Positions 50,701 through 63,984 of a stretch of 64,000 nt of DNA are shown here, piece after piece. Source of the stretch: Mayamaea pseudoterrestris. Its lineage: Eukaryota; Bacillariophyta; Bacillariophyceae; Sellaphorales; Sellaphoraceae. The position numbers were made by a program, and so were the translations under genes. Under the pieces are notes generated by a model that saw nothing but the letters and a program-made list of their open reading frames with translations, had not been told where the DNA came from and did not search any database. Position 1 is the first letter of the stretch, and each line of letters opens with the position of its first letter. The stretch is from the NCBI GenBank assembly GCA_027923505.1, contig BROI01000010.1, positions 248,001 through 312,000 on the forward strand, in the 5' to 3' direction.

Positions 50701-53700
50701 CCAGTGCACCATTGGAGCATCCAACGAGCACCTGCTTGGCCAAACCCTTGTCCAATTTGTTTATGTGGTGTGGTGAAACCCCGCCATGGCATCCAAGTAG
50801 CTCAGTGAAGGCGAGAAGGAAAATCCTTCTGAGCGCCAGTTGAAGGGCCATCTGCCTAGAAGGCGCCACTGGTGCACCAATGGAGCATCCAATGAGCACC
50901 TGCATGGCCAAACCCTTGTCCCATATGTTCATTTGGTGTGGTGAAACCCCGCCATGGCATCCAAATAGCTCAGTGACGGCGAGAAGGAAAAACCTTCTGA
51001 GCGCCAGTTGAAGGGCCATCTGCCTAGAAGGCGCCACTGGTGCACCAATGGAGCATCCAATGAGCACCTGCATGGTCAAACCCTTGTCCCGTATATTCAT
51101 TTGGCGTGATGAAACCTCGCCACGGCATTCAAGTAGCTCAGTGACGGCGAGAAGGAAAATCCTTCTGAGTGCCAGTTGAAGGGCCACTTGCCTAGAAGGC
51201 GCCACAGGTGCACCATTGGAGCATCCAATGAGCACCTGCATGGCCAAACCCTTGTACCGTATGTTCATTTAGTGTGGTGAAACCCCGCCATGGCATCCAA
51301 GTAGCTCAGTGACGGCGAGAAGGAAAATCCTTCTGTTCACCAGTTGAAGGGGCATCTGCCTAGAAGGTGCCACTGGGGCACCAATGGAGCATCCAATGAG
51401 CACCTGCATGACCAAACCCTTGTCCTGTATGTTCATTTGGCGTGGTAAAATCCCGCCATGGCATCCAAGTAGCTCAGTGACGGCGAGAAGGAAAAACCAT
51501 CTGAGCGCCAGTTGAAGGGCCATCTGCCTAGAAGGCGCCACTAGTGCACCAATGGAGCATCCAATGAGCACCTGCATGGCCACCTTTCCGCGAAGCGGCC
51601 AAACCCTTGTCCTGTATGTTAATTTAGTGTGGTGAAACCCCGCCATGGCATCCAAGTAGCTCAGTGACGGCAAGAAGGAAAAACCTTCTGAGCGCCAGTT
51701 GAAGGGCCATCTGCCTAGAAGGCGCCACTGGTGCACCAATGGAGCATCCAATGAGCACCTGCATGGCCAAACCCTTGTCCCGTATGTTCATTTGGTGTGG
51801 TGAAACCCCGCCATGGCATCCAAGTAGCTCAGTGACGGTGAGAAGGAAAACCTTCTGAGCGCCAGTTGAAGGGCCATCTGCCTAGAAGGCGCCACTGGTG
51901 CACCAATGGAGCATCCAATGAGCACCTGCATGGCCAAACCCTTGTCCCGTATGTTCATTTGGCGTGGTGAAACCCCGCCATGGCATCCAAGTAGCTCAGT
52001 GATGGCGAGAAGGAAATTCCTTCTGAGCGCCAGTTGAAGGGCCATCTGCATAGAAGGCGCCACTGGTGCACCAATGGAGCATCCAATGAGCACCTGCATG
52101 GCCAAACCCTTGATCAATATGTTCATTTGGCGTGGTGAAACCCCGCCATGGCATCCAAGTAGCTCAGTGACGGCGAGAAGGAAAAACCTTCTGAGCGCCA
52201 GTTGAAGGGCCATCTGCCTAGAAGGCGCCACTGGTGCACCATTGGAGCATCCTATGAGCACCTGCATGGGCAAACCCTTGTCCTGTATGTTCATTTGGTG
52301 TGGTGAAACCCCGCCATGGCATCCAAGTAGCTCACTGACGGCGAGAAGGAAAATCCTTCTGAGCGCCAGTTGAAGGGCCATCTGCCTAGAAGGCGCCACT
52401 GGTGCACCATTGGAGCATCCAATGAGCACCTGCATGGCCAAACCCTTGTCCCATATGTTCATTTGGCGTGGTGAAACCCCGCCATGGCATCCAAGTAGCT
52501 CAGTGATGGCAAGAAGGAAAATCCTTCTGAGCGCCAGTTGAAGGGCCATCTGCCTAGAAGGCGCCACTGGTGCACCAATGGAGCAATCTATGAGCACCTG
52601 CATGGGCAAAACCTTGTCCAATATGTAAATTTAGTGTGGTGAAACCCTGCCATGGCATCCAAATAGCTCAGTGACGGTGAGAAGGAAAATCCTTCTGAGC
52701 GCCAGTTGAAGGGGCATCTGCCTAGAAGGCACCACTGGTGCACTGATGGAGCATTCTATGAGCACCTGCATGGGCAAACCCTTGTCCTGTATGTTCATTT
52801 GGTGTGGTGAAACCCCGCCATGGCATCCAAGTAGCTCAGTGACGGCGAGAAGGAAAATCCTTCTGAGCGCCAGTTGAAGGGGCATCTGCCTAGAAGGCGC
52901 CACTGGTGCACTGATGGAGCATCCTATGAGCACCTGCATGGGCAAACCCTTGTCCTGTATGTTCATTTGGCGTGGTGAAACCCCGCCATGGCATCCAAGT
53001 AGCTCAGTGACGGCGAGAAGGAAAATCCTTCTGAGCGCCAGTTGAAGGGCCATCTGCCTAGAAGGCGCCACTGGTGCACCATCGGAGCATCCCATGAGCA
53101 CCTGCATGGCCAAACCCTTGTTCAATATGTTCATTTGGCGTGGTGAAACCCCGTTATGGCATCCAAGTAGCTCAGTGATGGTGAGAAGGAAAAACCTTCT
53201 GAGCGCCAGTTGAAGGGCCATCTGCCTAGAAGGCGCCACTGGTGCACCATTGGAGCATCCTATGAGCACCTGCATGGCCAAACCCTTGTCCCATATGTTC
53301 ATTTAGTGTGGTGAAACCCCGCCATGGCATCCAAGTAGCTCAGTGACGGCGAGAAGGAAAAACCTTCTGAGCGCCAGTTGAAGGGCCATCTGCCTAGAAG
53401 GCGCCACTGGTGCACCAATGGAGCATCCAATGAGCACCTGCATGGCCAAACCCTTGTACCCTATGTTCATTTGGTGTGGTGAAACCCCGCCATGGCATCC
53501 AAGTAGCTCAGTGACGGCGAGAAGGAAAATCCTTCTGAGCCAAGTAGCTCAGTGATGGTGAGAAGGAAAAACCTTCTGAGCGCCAGTTGAAGGGCCATCT
53601 GCCTAGAAGGCGCCACTGGTGCACCATTGGAGCATCCTATGAGCACCTGCATGGCCAAACCCTTGTCCCATATGTTCATTTAGTGTGGTGAAACCCCGCC

Positions 53701-56700
53701 ATGGCATCCAAGTAGCTCAGTGACGGCGAGAAGGAAAAACCTTCTGAGCGCCAGTTGAAGGGCCATCTGCCTAGAAGGCGCCACTGGTGCACCAATGGAG
53801 CATCCAATGAGCACCTGCATGGCCAAACCCTTGTACCCTATGTTCATTTGGTGTGGTGAAACCCCGCCATGGCATCCAAGTAGCTCAGTGACGGCGAGAA
53901 GGAAAATCCTTCTGAGCGCCAGTTGAAGGGCCATCTGCCTAGAAGGCGCCACTGGTGCACCAATGGAGCATCCAATGAGCACCTGCATGGCCAAACCCTT
54001 GTCCCATATGTTCATTTGGTGTGGTGAAACCCCGCCATGGCATCCAAGTAGCTCAGTGACGGCGAGAAGGAAAAACCTTCTGAGCGCCAGTTGAAGGGCC
54101 ATCTGCCTAGAAGGCGCCACTGGTGCACCAATGGAGCATCCAATGAGCACCTGCATGGCCAAACCCTTGTCCCATATGTTCATTTAGTGTGGTGAAACCC
54201 CGCCATGGCATCCAAGTAGCTCAGTGACGGTGAGAAGGAAAAACCTTCTGAGCGCCAGTTGAAGGGCCATCTGCCTAGAAGGCGCCACTGGTGCACCAAT
54301 GGAGCATCCAATGAGCACCTGCATGGCCAAACCCTTGTCCTGTATGTTCATTTGGTGTGGTGAAACCCCGCCATGGCATCCAAGTAGCTCAGTGACGGCG
54401 AGAAGGAAAATTCTTCTGAGCGCCAGTTGAAGGGCCATCTGCCTAGAAGGCGCCACTGGTGCACCAATGGAGCATCCAATGAGCACCTGCATGGCCAAAC
54501 CCTTGTTCAATATGTTCATTTGGCGTGGTGAAACCCCGCCATGGCATCCAAGTAGCTCAGTGACGGCGAGAAGGAAAATCCTTCTGAGCGCCAGTTGAAG
54601 GGCCATCTGCCTAGAAGGCGCCACTGGTGCACCAATGGAGCATCCAATGAGCACCTGCATGGCCAAACCCTTGTTCAATATGTTCATTTGGCGTGGTGAA
54701 ACCCCGCCATGGCATCCAAGTAGCTCAGTGACGGCGAGAAGGAAATTCCTTCTGAGCGCCAGTTGAAGGGCCATCTGCCTAGAAGGCGCCACTGGTGCAC
54801 CAATGGAGCATCCAATGAGCACCTGCATGGCCAAACCCTTGTCCCGTATGTTCATTTGGCGTGGTGAAACCCCGCCATGGCATCCAAGTAGCTCAGTGAC
54901 GGTGAGAAGGAAAATCCTTCTGAGCGCCAGTTGAAGGGGCATCTGCCTAGAAGGCGCCACTGGTGCACCATTGGAGCATCCAATGAGCACCTGCATGGCC
55001 AAACCCTTGTCCCATATGTTCATTTGGTGTGGTGAAACCCCGCCATGGCATCCAAGTAGCTCACTGACGGCGAGAAGGAAAAACCTTCTGAGCGCCAGTT
55101 GAAGGGCCATCTGCCTAGAAGGCGCCACTGGTGCACCAATGGAGCATCCAATGAGCACCTGCATGGCCAAACCCTTGTCCCATATGTTCATTTGGTGTGG
55201 TGAAACCCCGCCATGGCATCCAAGTAGCTCAGTGACGGCGAGAAGGAAAAACCTTCTGAGCGCCAGTTGAAGGGCCATCTGCCTAGAAGGCGCCACTGGT
55301 GCACCAATGGAGCATCCAATGAGCACCTGCATGGCCAAACCCTTGTCCCATATGTTCATTTGGTGTGGTGAAACCCCGCCATGGCATCCAAGTAGCTCAG
55401 TGACGGCGAGAAGGAAAATCCTTCTGAGCGCCAGTTGAAGGGCCATCTGCCTAGAAGGCGCCACTGGTGCACCAATGGAGCATCCAATGAGCACCTGCAT
55501 GGCCAAACCCTTGTCCCATATGTTCATTTGGCGTGGTGAAACCCCGCCATGGCATCCAAGTAGCTCAGTGACGGCGAGAAGGAAAAACCTTCTGAGCGCC
55601 AGTTGAAGGGCCATCTGCCTAGAAGGCGCCACTGGTGCACCATTGGAGCATCCAATGAGCACCTGCATGGCCAAACCCTTGTCCCATATGTTCATTTGGC
55701 GTGGTGAAACCCCGCCATGGCATCCAAGTAGCTCAGTGACGGCGAGAAGGAAATTCCTTCTGAGCGCCAGTTGAAGGGCCATCTGCCTAGAAGGCGCCAC
55801 TGGTGCACCATTGGAGCATCCAATGAGCACCTGCATGGCCAAACCCTTGTCCCATATGTTCATTTAGTGTGGTGAAACCCCGCCATGGCATCCAAGTAGC
55901 TCAGTGACGGCGAGAAGGAAAAACCTTCTGAGCGCCAGTTGAAGGGCCATCTGCCTAGAAGGCGCCACTGGTGCACCAATGGAGCATCCAATGAGCACCT
56001 GCATGGCCAAACCCTTGTCCCGTATGTTCATTTGGCGTGGTGAAACCCCGCCATGGCATCCAAGTAGCTCAGTGACAGCGAGAAGGAAAAACCTTCTGAG
56101 CGCCAGTTGAAGGGCCATCTGCCTAAAAGGCGCCACTGGTGCACCATTGGGGCATCCAACGAGCACCTGCATGGCCAAACCCTTGTCCCATATGTTCATT
56201 TGGTGTGGTGAAACCCCGCCATGGCATCCAAGTAGCTCACTGACGGCGAGAAGGAAAAACCTTCTGAGCGCCAGTTGAAGGGCCATCTGCCTAGAAGGCG
56301 CCACTGGTGCACCAATGGAGCATCCAATGAGCACCTGCATGGCCAAACCCTTGTCCTGTATGTTCATTTGGTGTGGTGAAACCCCGCCATGGCATCCAAG
56401 TAGCTCACTGACGGCGAGAAGGAAAATCCTTCTGAGCGCCAGTTGAAGGGCCATCTGCCTAGAAGGCGCCACTGGTGCACCATTGGAGCATCCAATGAGC
56501 ACCTGCATGGCCAAACCCTTGTTCAATATGTTCATTTGGCGTGGTGAAACCCCGCCATGGCATCCAAGTAGCTCAGTGACGGCGAGAAGGAAATTCCTTC
56601 TGAGCGCCAGTTGAAGGGCCATCTGCCTAGAAGGCGCCACTGGTGCACCATTGGAGCATCCAATGAGCACCTGCATGGCCAAACCCTTGTCCCATATGTT

Positions 56701-59700
56701 CATTTGGCGTGGTGAAACCCCGCCATGGCATCCAAGTAGCTCAGTGACGGCGAGAAGGAAAAACCTTCTGAGCGCCAGTTGAAGGGCCATCTGCCTAGAA
56801 GGCGCCACTGGTGCACCATTGGAGCATCCAATGAGCACCTGCATGGCCAAACCCTTGTCCCGTATGTTCATTTGGCGTGGTGAAACCCCGCCATGGCATC
56901 CAAGTAGCTCAGTGACGGCGAGAAGGAAAAACCTTCTGAGCGCCAGTTGAAGGGCCATCTGCCTAGAAGGCGCCAATGGTGCACCAATGGAGCATCCAAT
57001 GAGCACCTGCATGGCCAAACCCTTGTTCAATATGTTCATTTGGCGTGGTGAAACCCCGCCATGGCATCCAAGTAGCTCAGTGACGGCGAGAAGGAAAATC
57101 TTCTGAGCGCCAGTTGAAGGGCCATCTGCCTAGAAGGCGCCACTGGTGCACCATTGGAGCATCCAATGAGCACCTGCATGGCCAAACCCTTGTCCCATAT
57201 GTTCATTTGGTGTGGTGAAACCCCGCCATGGCATCCAAGTAGCTCAGTGACGGCGAGAAGGAAAATCCTTCTGAGCGCCAGTTGAAGGGCCATCTGCCTA
57301 GAAGGCGCCACTGGTGCACCATTGGAGCATCCAATGAGCACCTGCATGGCCAAACCCTTGTCCCATATGTTCATTTAGTGTGGTGAAACCCCGCCATGGC
57401 ATCCAAGTAGCTCAGTGACGGTGAGAAGGAAAAACCTTCTGAGCGCCAGTTGAAGGGCCATCTGCCTAGAAGGCGCCACTGGTGCACCATTGGAGCATCC
57501 AATGAGCACCTGCATGGCCAAACCCTTGTCCCATATGTTAATTTAGTGTGGTGAAACCCCGCCATGGCATCCAAGTAGCTCAGTGATGGTGAGAAGGAAA
57601 CATTTTCTGAGCGCCAGTTGAAGGGCCATCTGCATAGAAGGCGCCACTGGTGCACCATTGGAGCATCCTATGAGCACCTGCATGGGCAAACCCTTGTCCT
57701 GTATGTTCATTTGGCGTGGTGAAACCCCGCCATGGCATCCAAGTAGCTCAGTGACGGCGAGAAGGAAAATCCTTCTGAGCGCCAGTTGAAGGGCCATCTG
57801 CCTAGAAGGCGCCACTGGTGCACCAATGGAGCATCCAATGAGCACCTGCATGGCCAAACCCTTGTCCCGTATGTTCATTTGGTGTGGTGAAACCCCGCCA
57901 TGGCATCCAAGTAGCTCAGTGACGGCGAGAAGGAAAAACCTTCTGAGCGCCAGTTGAAGGGCCATCTGCCTAGAAGGCGCCACTGGTGCACCAATGGAGC
58001 ATCCAATGAGCACCTGCATGGCCAAACCCTTGTCCCATATGTTCATTTGGCGTGGTGAAACCCCGCCATGGCATCCAAGTAGCTCAGTGACGGCGAGAAG
58101 GAAAAACCTTCTGAGCGCCAGTTGAAGGGCCATCTGCCTAGAAGGCGCCACTGGTGCACCAATGGAGCATCCAATGAGCACCTGCATGGCCAAACCCTTG
58201 TCCCGTATGTTCATTTGGCGTGGTGAAACCCCGCCATGGCATCCAAGTAGCTCAGTGACAGCGAGAAGGAAAAACCTTCTGAGCGCCAGTTGAAGGGCCA
58301 TCTGCCTAGAAGGCGCCACTGGTGCACCAATGGAGCATCCAATGAGCACCTGCATGGCCAAACCCTTGTCCAATATGTTCATTTGGCGTGGTGAAACCCC
58401 GCCATGGCATCCAAGTAGCTCAGTGACGGCGAGAAGGAAAAACCTTCTGAGCGCCAGTTGAAGGGCCATCTGCCTAGAAGGCGCCACTGGTGCACCAATG
58501 GAGCATCCAATGAGCACCTGCATGGCCAAACCCTTGTCCCATATGTTCATTTGGTGTGGTGAAACCCCGCCATGGCATCCAAGTAGCTCAGTGACGGCGA
58601 GAAGGAAAAACCTTCTGAGCGCCAGTTGAAGGGCCATCTGCCTAGAAGGCGCCACTGGTGCACCAATGGAGCATCCAATGAGCACCTGCATGGCCAAACC
58701 CTTGTCCCGTATGTTCATTTGGCGTGGTGAAACCCCGCCATGGCATCCAAGTAGCTCAGTGACGGCGAGAAGGAAAAACCTTCTGAGCGCCAGTTGAAGG
58801 GCCATCTGCCTAGAAGGCGCCACTGGTGCACCAATGGAGCATCCAATGAGCACCTGCATGGCCAAACCCTTGTCCCGTATGTTCATTTGGCGTGGTGAAA
58901 CCCCGCCATGGCATCCAAGTAGCTCAGTGACGGTGAGAAGGAAAATCCTTCTGAGCGCCAGTTGAAGGGCCATCTGCCTAGAAGGCGCCACTGGTGCACC
59001 AATGGAGCATCCAATGAGCACCTGCATGGCCAAACCCTTGTCCCGTATGTTCATTTGGTGTGGTGAAACCCCGCCATGGCATCCAAGTAGCTCAGTGACG
59101 GTGAGAAGGAAAACCTTCTGAGCGCCAGTTGAAGGGCCATCTGCCTAGAAGGCGCCACTGGTGCACCAATGGAGCATCCAATGAGCACCTGCATGGCCAA
59201 ACCCTTGTCCCATATGTTCATTTGGTGTGGTGAAACCCCGCCATGGCATCCAAGTAGCTCAGTGACGGCGAGAAGGAAAATCCTTCTGAGCGCCAGTTGA
59301 AGGGCCATCTGCCTAGAAGGCGCCACTGGTGCACCATTGGAGCATCCAATGAGCACCTGCATGGCCAAACCCTTGTCCCATATGTTCATTTGGAGTGGTG
59401 AAACCCCGTTATGGCATCCAAGTAGCTCAGTGACGGTGAGAAGGAAAAACCTTCTGAGCGCCAGTTGAAGGGCCATCTGCCTAGAAGGCGCCACTGGTGC
59501 ACCAATGGAGCATCCAATGAGCATCTGCATGGCCAAACCCTTGTCCCGTATGTTCATTTGGCGTGGTGAAACCCCTCCATGGCATCCAAGTAGCTCAGTG
59601 ACGGCGAGAAGGAAAAACCTTCTGAGCGCCAGTTGAAGGGCCATCTGCCTAGAAGGCGCCACTGGTGCACCAATGGAGCATCCAATGAGCATCTGCATGG

Positions 59701-62315
59701 CCAAACCCTTGTCCCATATGTTCATTTGGCGTGGTGAAACCCCGCCATGGCATCCAAGTAGCTCAGTGACGGCGAGAAGGAAAAACCTTCTGAGCGCCAG
59801 TTGAAGGGCCATCTGCCTAGAAGGCGCCACTGGTGCACCAATGGAGCATCCAATGAGCACCTGCATGGCCAAACCCTTGTCCCGTATGTTCATTTGGCGT
59901 GGTGAAACCCCGCCATGGCATCCAAGTAGCTCAGTGACGGCGAGAAGGAAAATCCTTCTGAGCGCCAGTTGAAGGGCCATCTGCCTAGAAGGCGCCACTG
60001 GTGCACCAATGGAGCATCCAATGAGCATCTGCATGGCCAAACCCTTGTCCCATATGTTCATTTGGCGTGGTGAAACCCCGCCATGGCATCCAAGTAGCTC
60101 AGTGACGGCGAGAAGGAAAATCCTTCTGAGCGCCAGTTGAAGGGGCATCTGCCTAGAAGGCGCCACTGGTGCACCAATGGAGCATCCAATGAGCACCTGC
60201 ATGGCCAAACCCTTGTCCCGTATGTTCATTTGGTGTGGTGAAACCCCTCCATGGCATCCAAGTAGCTCAGTGACGGCGAGAAGGAAAAACCTTCTGAGCG
60301 CCAGTTGAAGGGGCATCTGCCTAGAAGGCGCCACTGGTGCACCAATGGAGCATCCAATGAGCACCTGCATGGCCAAACCCTTGTCCCGTATGTTCATTTG
60401 GTGTGGTGAAACCCCTCCATGGCATCCAAGTAGCTCAGTGACAGCGAGAAGGAAAATCCTTCTGAGCGCCAGTTGAAGGGGCATCTGCCTAGAAGGCGCC
60501 ACTGGTGCACCAATGGAGCATCCAATGAGCATCTGCATGGCCAAACCCTTGTCCCGTATGTTCATTTGGCGTGGTGAAACCCCTCCATGGCATCCACGTA
60601 GCTCAGTGACGGCGAGAAGGAAATACCTTCTGAGCACCAGTTGTAGGGGCATCTGCCTAGAAGGTGCCACTGGTGCACCAATGGAGCATCCAATGAGCAT
60701 CTGCATGGCCAAACCCTTGTCCCGTATGTTCATTTGGCGTGGTGAAACCCCTCCATGGCATCCAAGTAGCTCAGTGACGGCGAGAAGGAAAATCCTTCTG
60801 AGCGCCAGTTGAAGGGGCTCTTGCCAGAAGGCCGCACTGGTGCACCAATGGAGCATCCAATGAGCATCTGCATGGCCAAACCCTTGTCCCGTATGTTCAT
60901 TTGGCGTGGTGAAACCCCTCCATGGCATCCAAGTAGCTCAGTGACGGCGAGAAGGAAATACCTTCTGAGCGCCAGTTGTAGGGGCATCTGCCTAGAAGGT
61001 GCCACTGGTGCACCAATGGAGCATCCAATGAGCATCTGCATGGCCAAACCCTTGTCCCGTATGTTCATTTGGCGTGGTGAAACCCCTCCATGGCATCCAA
61101 GTAGCTCAGTGACGGCGAGAAGGAAAAACCTTCTGAGCGCCAGTTGAAGGGGCGTCTGCCTAGAAGGCGCCACTGGTGCACCAATGGAGCATCCAATGAG
61201 CATCTGCATGGCCAAACCCTTGTCCCGTATGTTCATTTGGTGTGGTGAAACCCCTCCATGGCATCCACGTAGCTCAGTGATGGCGAGAAGGAAAAACCTT
61301 CTGAGCGCCAGTTGAAGGGGCATCTGCCTAGAAGGCGCCACTGGTGCACCAATGGAGCATCCAATGAGCACCTGCATGGCCAAACCCTTGTCCTGTATGT
61401 TCATTTGGCGTGGTGAAACCCCTCCATGGCATCCAAGTAGCTCAGTGATGGCGAGAAGGAAAATCCTTCTGAGCGCCAGTTGAAGGGGCATCTGCCTAGA
61501 AGGCGCCACTGGTGCACCAATGGAGCATCCAATGAGCACTTGCTTGTCCAAACCCTTGTTGCGTATGTTCATTTGGCGTGGTGAAACCCCTCCATGGCAT
61601 CCAAGTAGCTCAGTGATGGCGAGAAGGAAAATCCTTCTGAGCGCCACTTGTAGGGGCATCTGCCTAGAAGGCGCCACTGGTGCACCAATGGAGCATCCAA
61701 TGAGCATCTGCATGGCCAAACCCTTGTCCCGTATGTTCATTTGGTGTGGTGAAACCCCTCCATGGCATCCAAGTAGCTCAGTGATGGCGAGAAGGAAATA
61801 CCTTCTGAGCGCCAGTTGAAGGGGCATCTGCCTAGAAGGCGCCACTGGTGCACCAATGGAGCATCCAATGAGCACCTGCATGTCCAAACCCTTGTCCCGT
61901 ATGTTCATTTGGTGTGGTGAAACCCCTCCATGGCATCCAAGTAGCTCAGTGATGGCGAGAAGGAAAATCCTTCTGAGCGCCACTTGTAGGGGTGTCTGCC
62001 TAGAAGGCGCCACTGGTGCACCAATGGAGCATCCAATGAGCATCTGCATGGCCAAACCCTTGTCCCGTATGTTCATTTGGCGTGGTTAAACCCCTCCATG
62101 GCATCCAAGTAGCTCAGTGGTGGTGAGAAGGAAAATCCTTCTGAGCGCCAGTTGAAGGGGCATCTGCCTAGAAGGCGCCACTGGTGCACCAATGGAGCAT
62201 CCAATGAGCATCTGCATGGCCAAACCCTTGTCCCGTATGTTCATTTGGCGTGGTGAAACCCCTCCATGGCATCCAAGTAGCTCAGTGATGGTGAGAAGGA
62301 ATATCCTTCTGAGCG
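47760..62315. repeat. Satellite B: 168-bp tandem array, about 86 copies
   Basis: A 14.5-kb head-to-tail array. Each unit contains GCCATGGCATCCAAGTAGCT, then GCGAGAAGGAAAA, CCTTCTGAGCGCCAGTTGAA, CTGCCTAGAAGGCGCCACTG, GGAGCATCCAATGAGCACC and TGTTCATTTGG. Most units differ at a few recurrent sites (CGTATG/CATATG/CAATATG, GGTGTGG/GGCGTGG, ACCAATGG/ACCATTGG, GACGG/GATGG). One minus-strand frame is free of stops in most units, so long ORFs appear. They end where TTTGG has become TTTAG or where small indels occur. Truncated units (near 48665, 50200 and 53540), a 12-bp tandem duplication (near 49733) and an 18-bp insertion (51583-51600) are footprints of unequal exchange. The rightmost dozen units (about 60.2-62.3 kb) share CCCCTCCATGG and GGGGCATCTG variants. 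Confidence 0.95.
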
Positions 62316-63503
62316 GCACTTCTGTGTAGCTGGTGACTGTGTGGCTCTTTGCCCTCCCCGATTACTGATGCTACATTTGAGCTGGGAATGATTGTTATGC
62401 ACCAATATCACCGCATATGTGTCCCCAGGGATAGCCAGAACAGAAATCATGGAACAAGACTATTCGGGGTAGTCATTAAAGGCCGCACACTGTAGAACCT
62501 TGCAGCTGGTTACTGTTTGGATCTTTGCCCTCCCAATCAACTGATGCTACATGTGAGCTGGGATTGATTGTTATGCACCAATCTCACCTCATAAATGTCC
62601 ATAAACATATCCAGAACAGACTTCATGGAACAAGACTTTTGGGAAAAGCTTTTGAAGGCCACACATGTAGCACCATGGAGCCGGTTACTGTGCGGATTTT
62701 TGCCTTCCCAAACAACTGATGCTACACGTGAGCTGGGAATGATTGTTATGCACCAATCTCACCGCATACATGTCCCTAAGAATAGCCAAAACAGAATTCA
62801 TGGAACAGGACTATAGGGGGTAGTCTCTGAAGGCCACACATGTAGCACCATGCAGCTGGTTACTGTGTGTATCTTTGCCCTCCCAAACAACTGATGCTAC
62901 ATGTAAGCTGGGAATGATTGGTATGCACCAATCTCACCGCATACATGTCCTCGAAGATAGCCAGAACGGACTTCATGGAACAAGACTTTTGGGAAAAGCC
63001 TTTGAAGGCCACACATGAAGCACCATGGAGCGGGTTACTGTGCGGATCTTTGCCCTCCCAAACAACTGGTGCTACATGTGAGCTGGAAATGATTTTTATG
63101 CACCAAGCTCACCGCATATGTGTCCCCAAAGATAGCCAGAGTAGAATTCATGGAACAAGACTATTGCAGGTAGTCATTGAAGGCCTTACACCGTAGCACC
63201 ATGGAGCAGGTTACTGTGCGGATCTTTGCCCTCCCAAACAACTGATGCTACACGTGAGCTGGGAATGATTGTTATGCACCAATCTCACCGCATATGTGTC
63301 CCCAAGGATAGCCAGAACAGAATTCATGGAACAGGACTATTGGAGGTAGCCTTTGAAGGCCACACATGTAGCACCATGGAGCTGGTTACTGTGTGGATCT
63401 TTGCCCTTGCCCTCCCAAACAACTGATGCTACATGTGAGCTGGAAATGATTGTTATGCACCAATATCACTGGATACGTGTCCCCAAGGATAGCCAGAACA
63501 GAG
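62316..63503. repeat. Satellite C: about 175-bp tandem repeat, about 7 copies
   Basis: CTGATGCTAC (or a one-base variant) recurs at 62365, 62541, 62717, 62891, 63065, 63242 and 63423, giving spacings of 174-181 bp. Units also share GAGCTGGGAATGATTGTTAT, CACCAATCTCACCGCAT, ATAGCCAGAACAGA and TTCATGGAACA. A 6-bp CTTGCC duplication explains the longest spacing. It has no evident similarity to satellite B, which it abuts at about 62315. Confidence 0.9.
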
Positions 63504-63604
63504 TTGGTTGCAGTAGGATATATCCCGACATGTCTCACGACATTACTTGGAATACTGCAGCTGCGACCTAGATGATGTCATGGTTGTGGTGCATGCAATG
63601 ACCC

Positions 63605-63984
63605 CTAATAATAAACGTGTTAGCTATCCCAAACACATTGCTTTAATTTAGGAGTATGCTCTCAGAGAGCCATCAATTACGACTAAATTACTGCAATCTC
63701 TAGCCTCTCCTTGTGTGAGACCGTTGATCCTACCACCTCCCCGCTCCGCGAATGTGTTTATGCATTCTGCATTCTGTCATCTACCTACGGCTGGCTAATA
63801 ATAAACGTATTAGCTATCCCAAACACATTGCTTTAATTTAGGAGTATGCTCTCAGAGAGCCATCAATTACCACTAAATTACTGCAATCTCTAGCCTCTCC
63901 TTGTGTGAAACCGTTGATCCTACCACCTCCCCGCTCCGCGAATGTGTTTATGCATTCTGCATTCTGTCATCTACCTACGGCTGG
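63605..63984. repeat. Satellite D: 190-bp tandem repeat, two copies near the window edge
   Basis: Copies at 63605-63794 and 63795-63984 are nearly identical, with only about three substitutions seen. Shared words include CTAATAATAAACGT, GCTATCCCAAACACATTGC, GGAGTATGCTCTCAGAGAGC and CTCCCCGCTCCGCGAATG. The segment CTCTCAGAGAG is a perfect palindrome. The last roughly 16 bases of the window diverge, so the array either ends or changes there. About 100 bp of unique sequence (63504-63604) separates it from satellite C. Confidence 0.9.

Noticed and set aside
47821-62319. A giant repeat protein encoded on the minus strand of the 168-bp array
   Set aside because: The open frame follows from a stop-free 168-bp unit. 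Variable sites mostly change amino acids, single-base indels and TAA variants break the frame repeatedly, and there is no signal, domain or splice evidence.
47760-63503. CRISPR-like array
   Set aside because: The repeats are directly contiguous tandem units of 168-181 bp with no unique spacers, and the DNA is eukaryotic.
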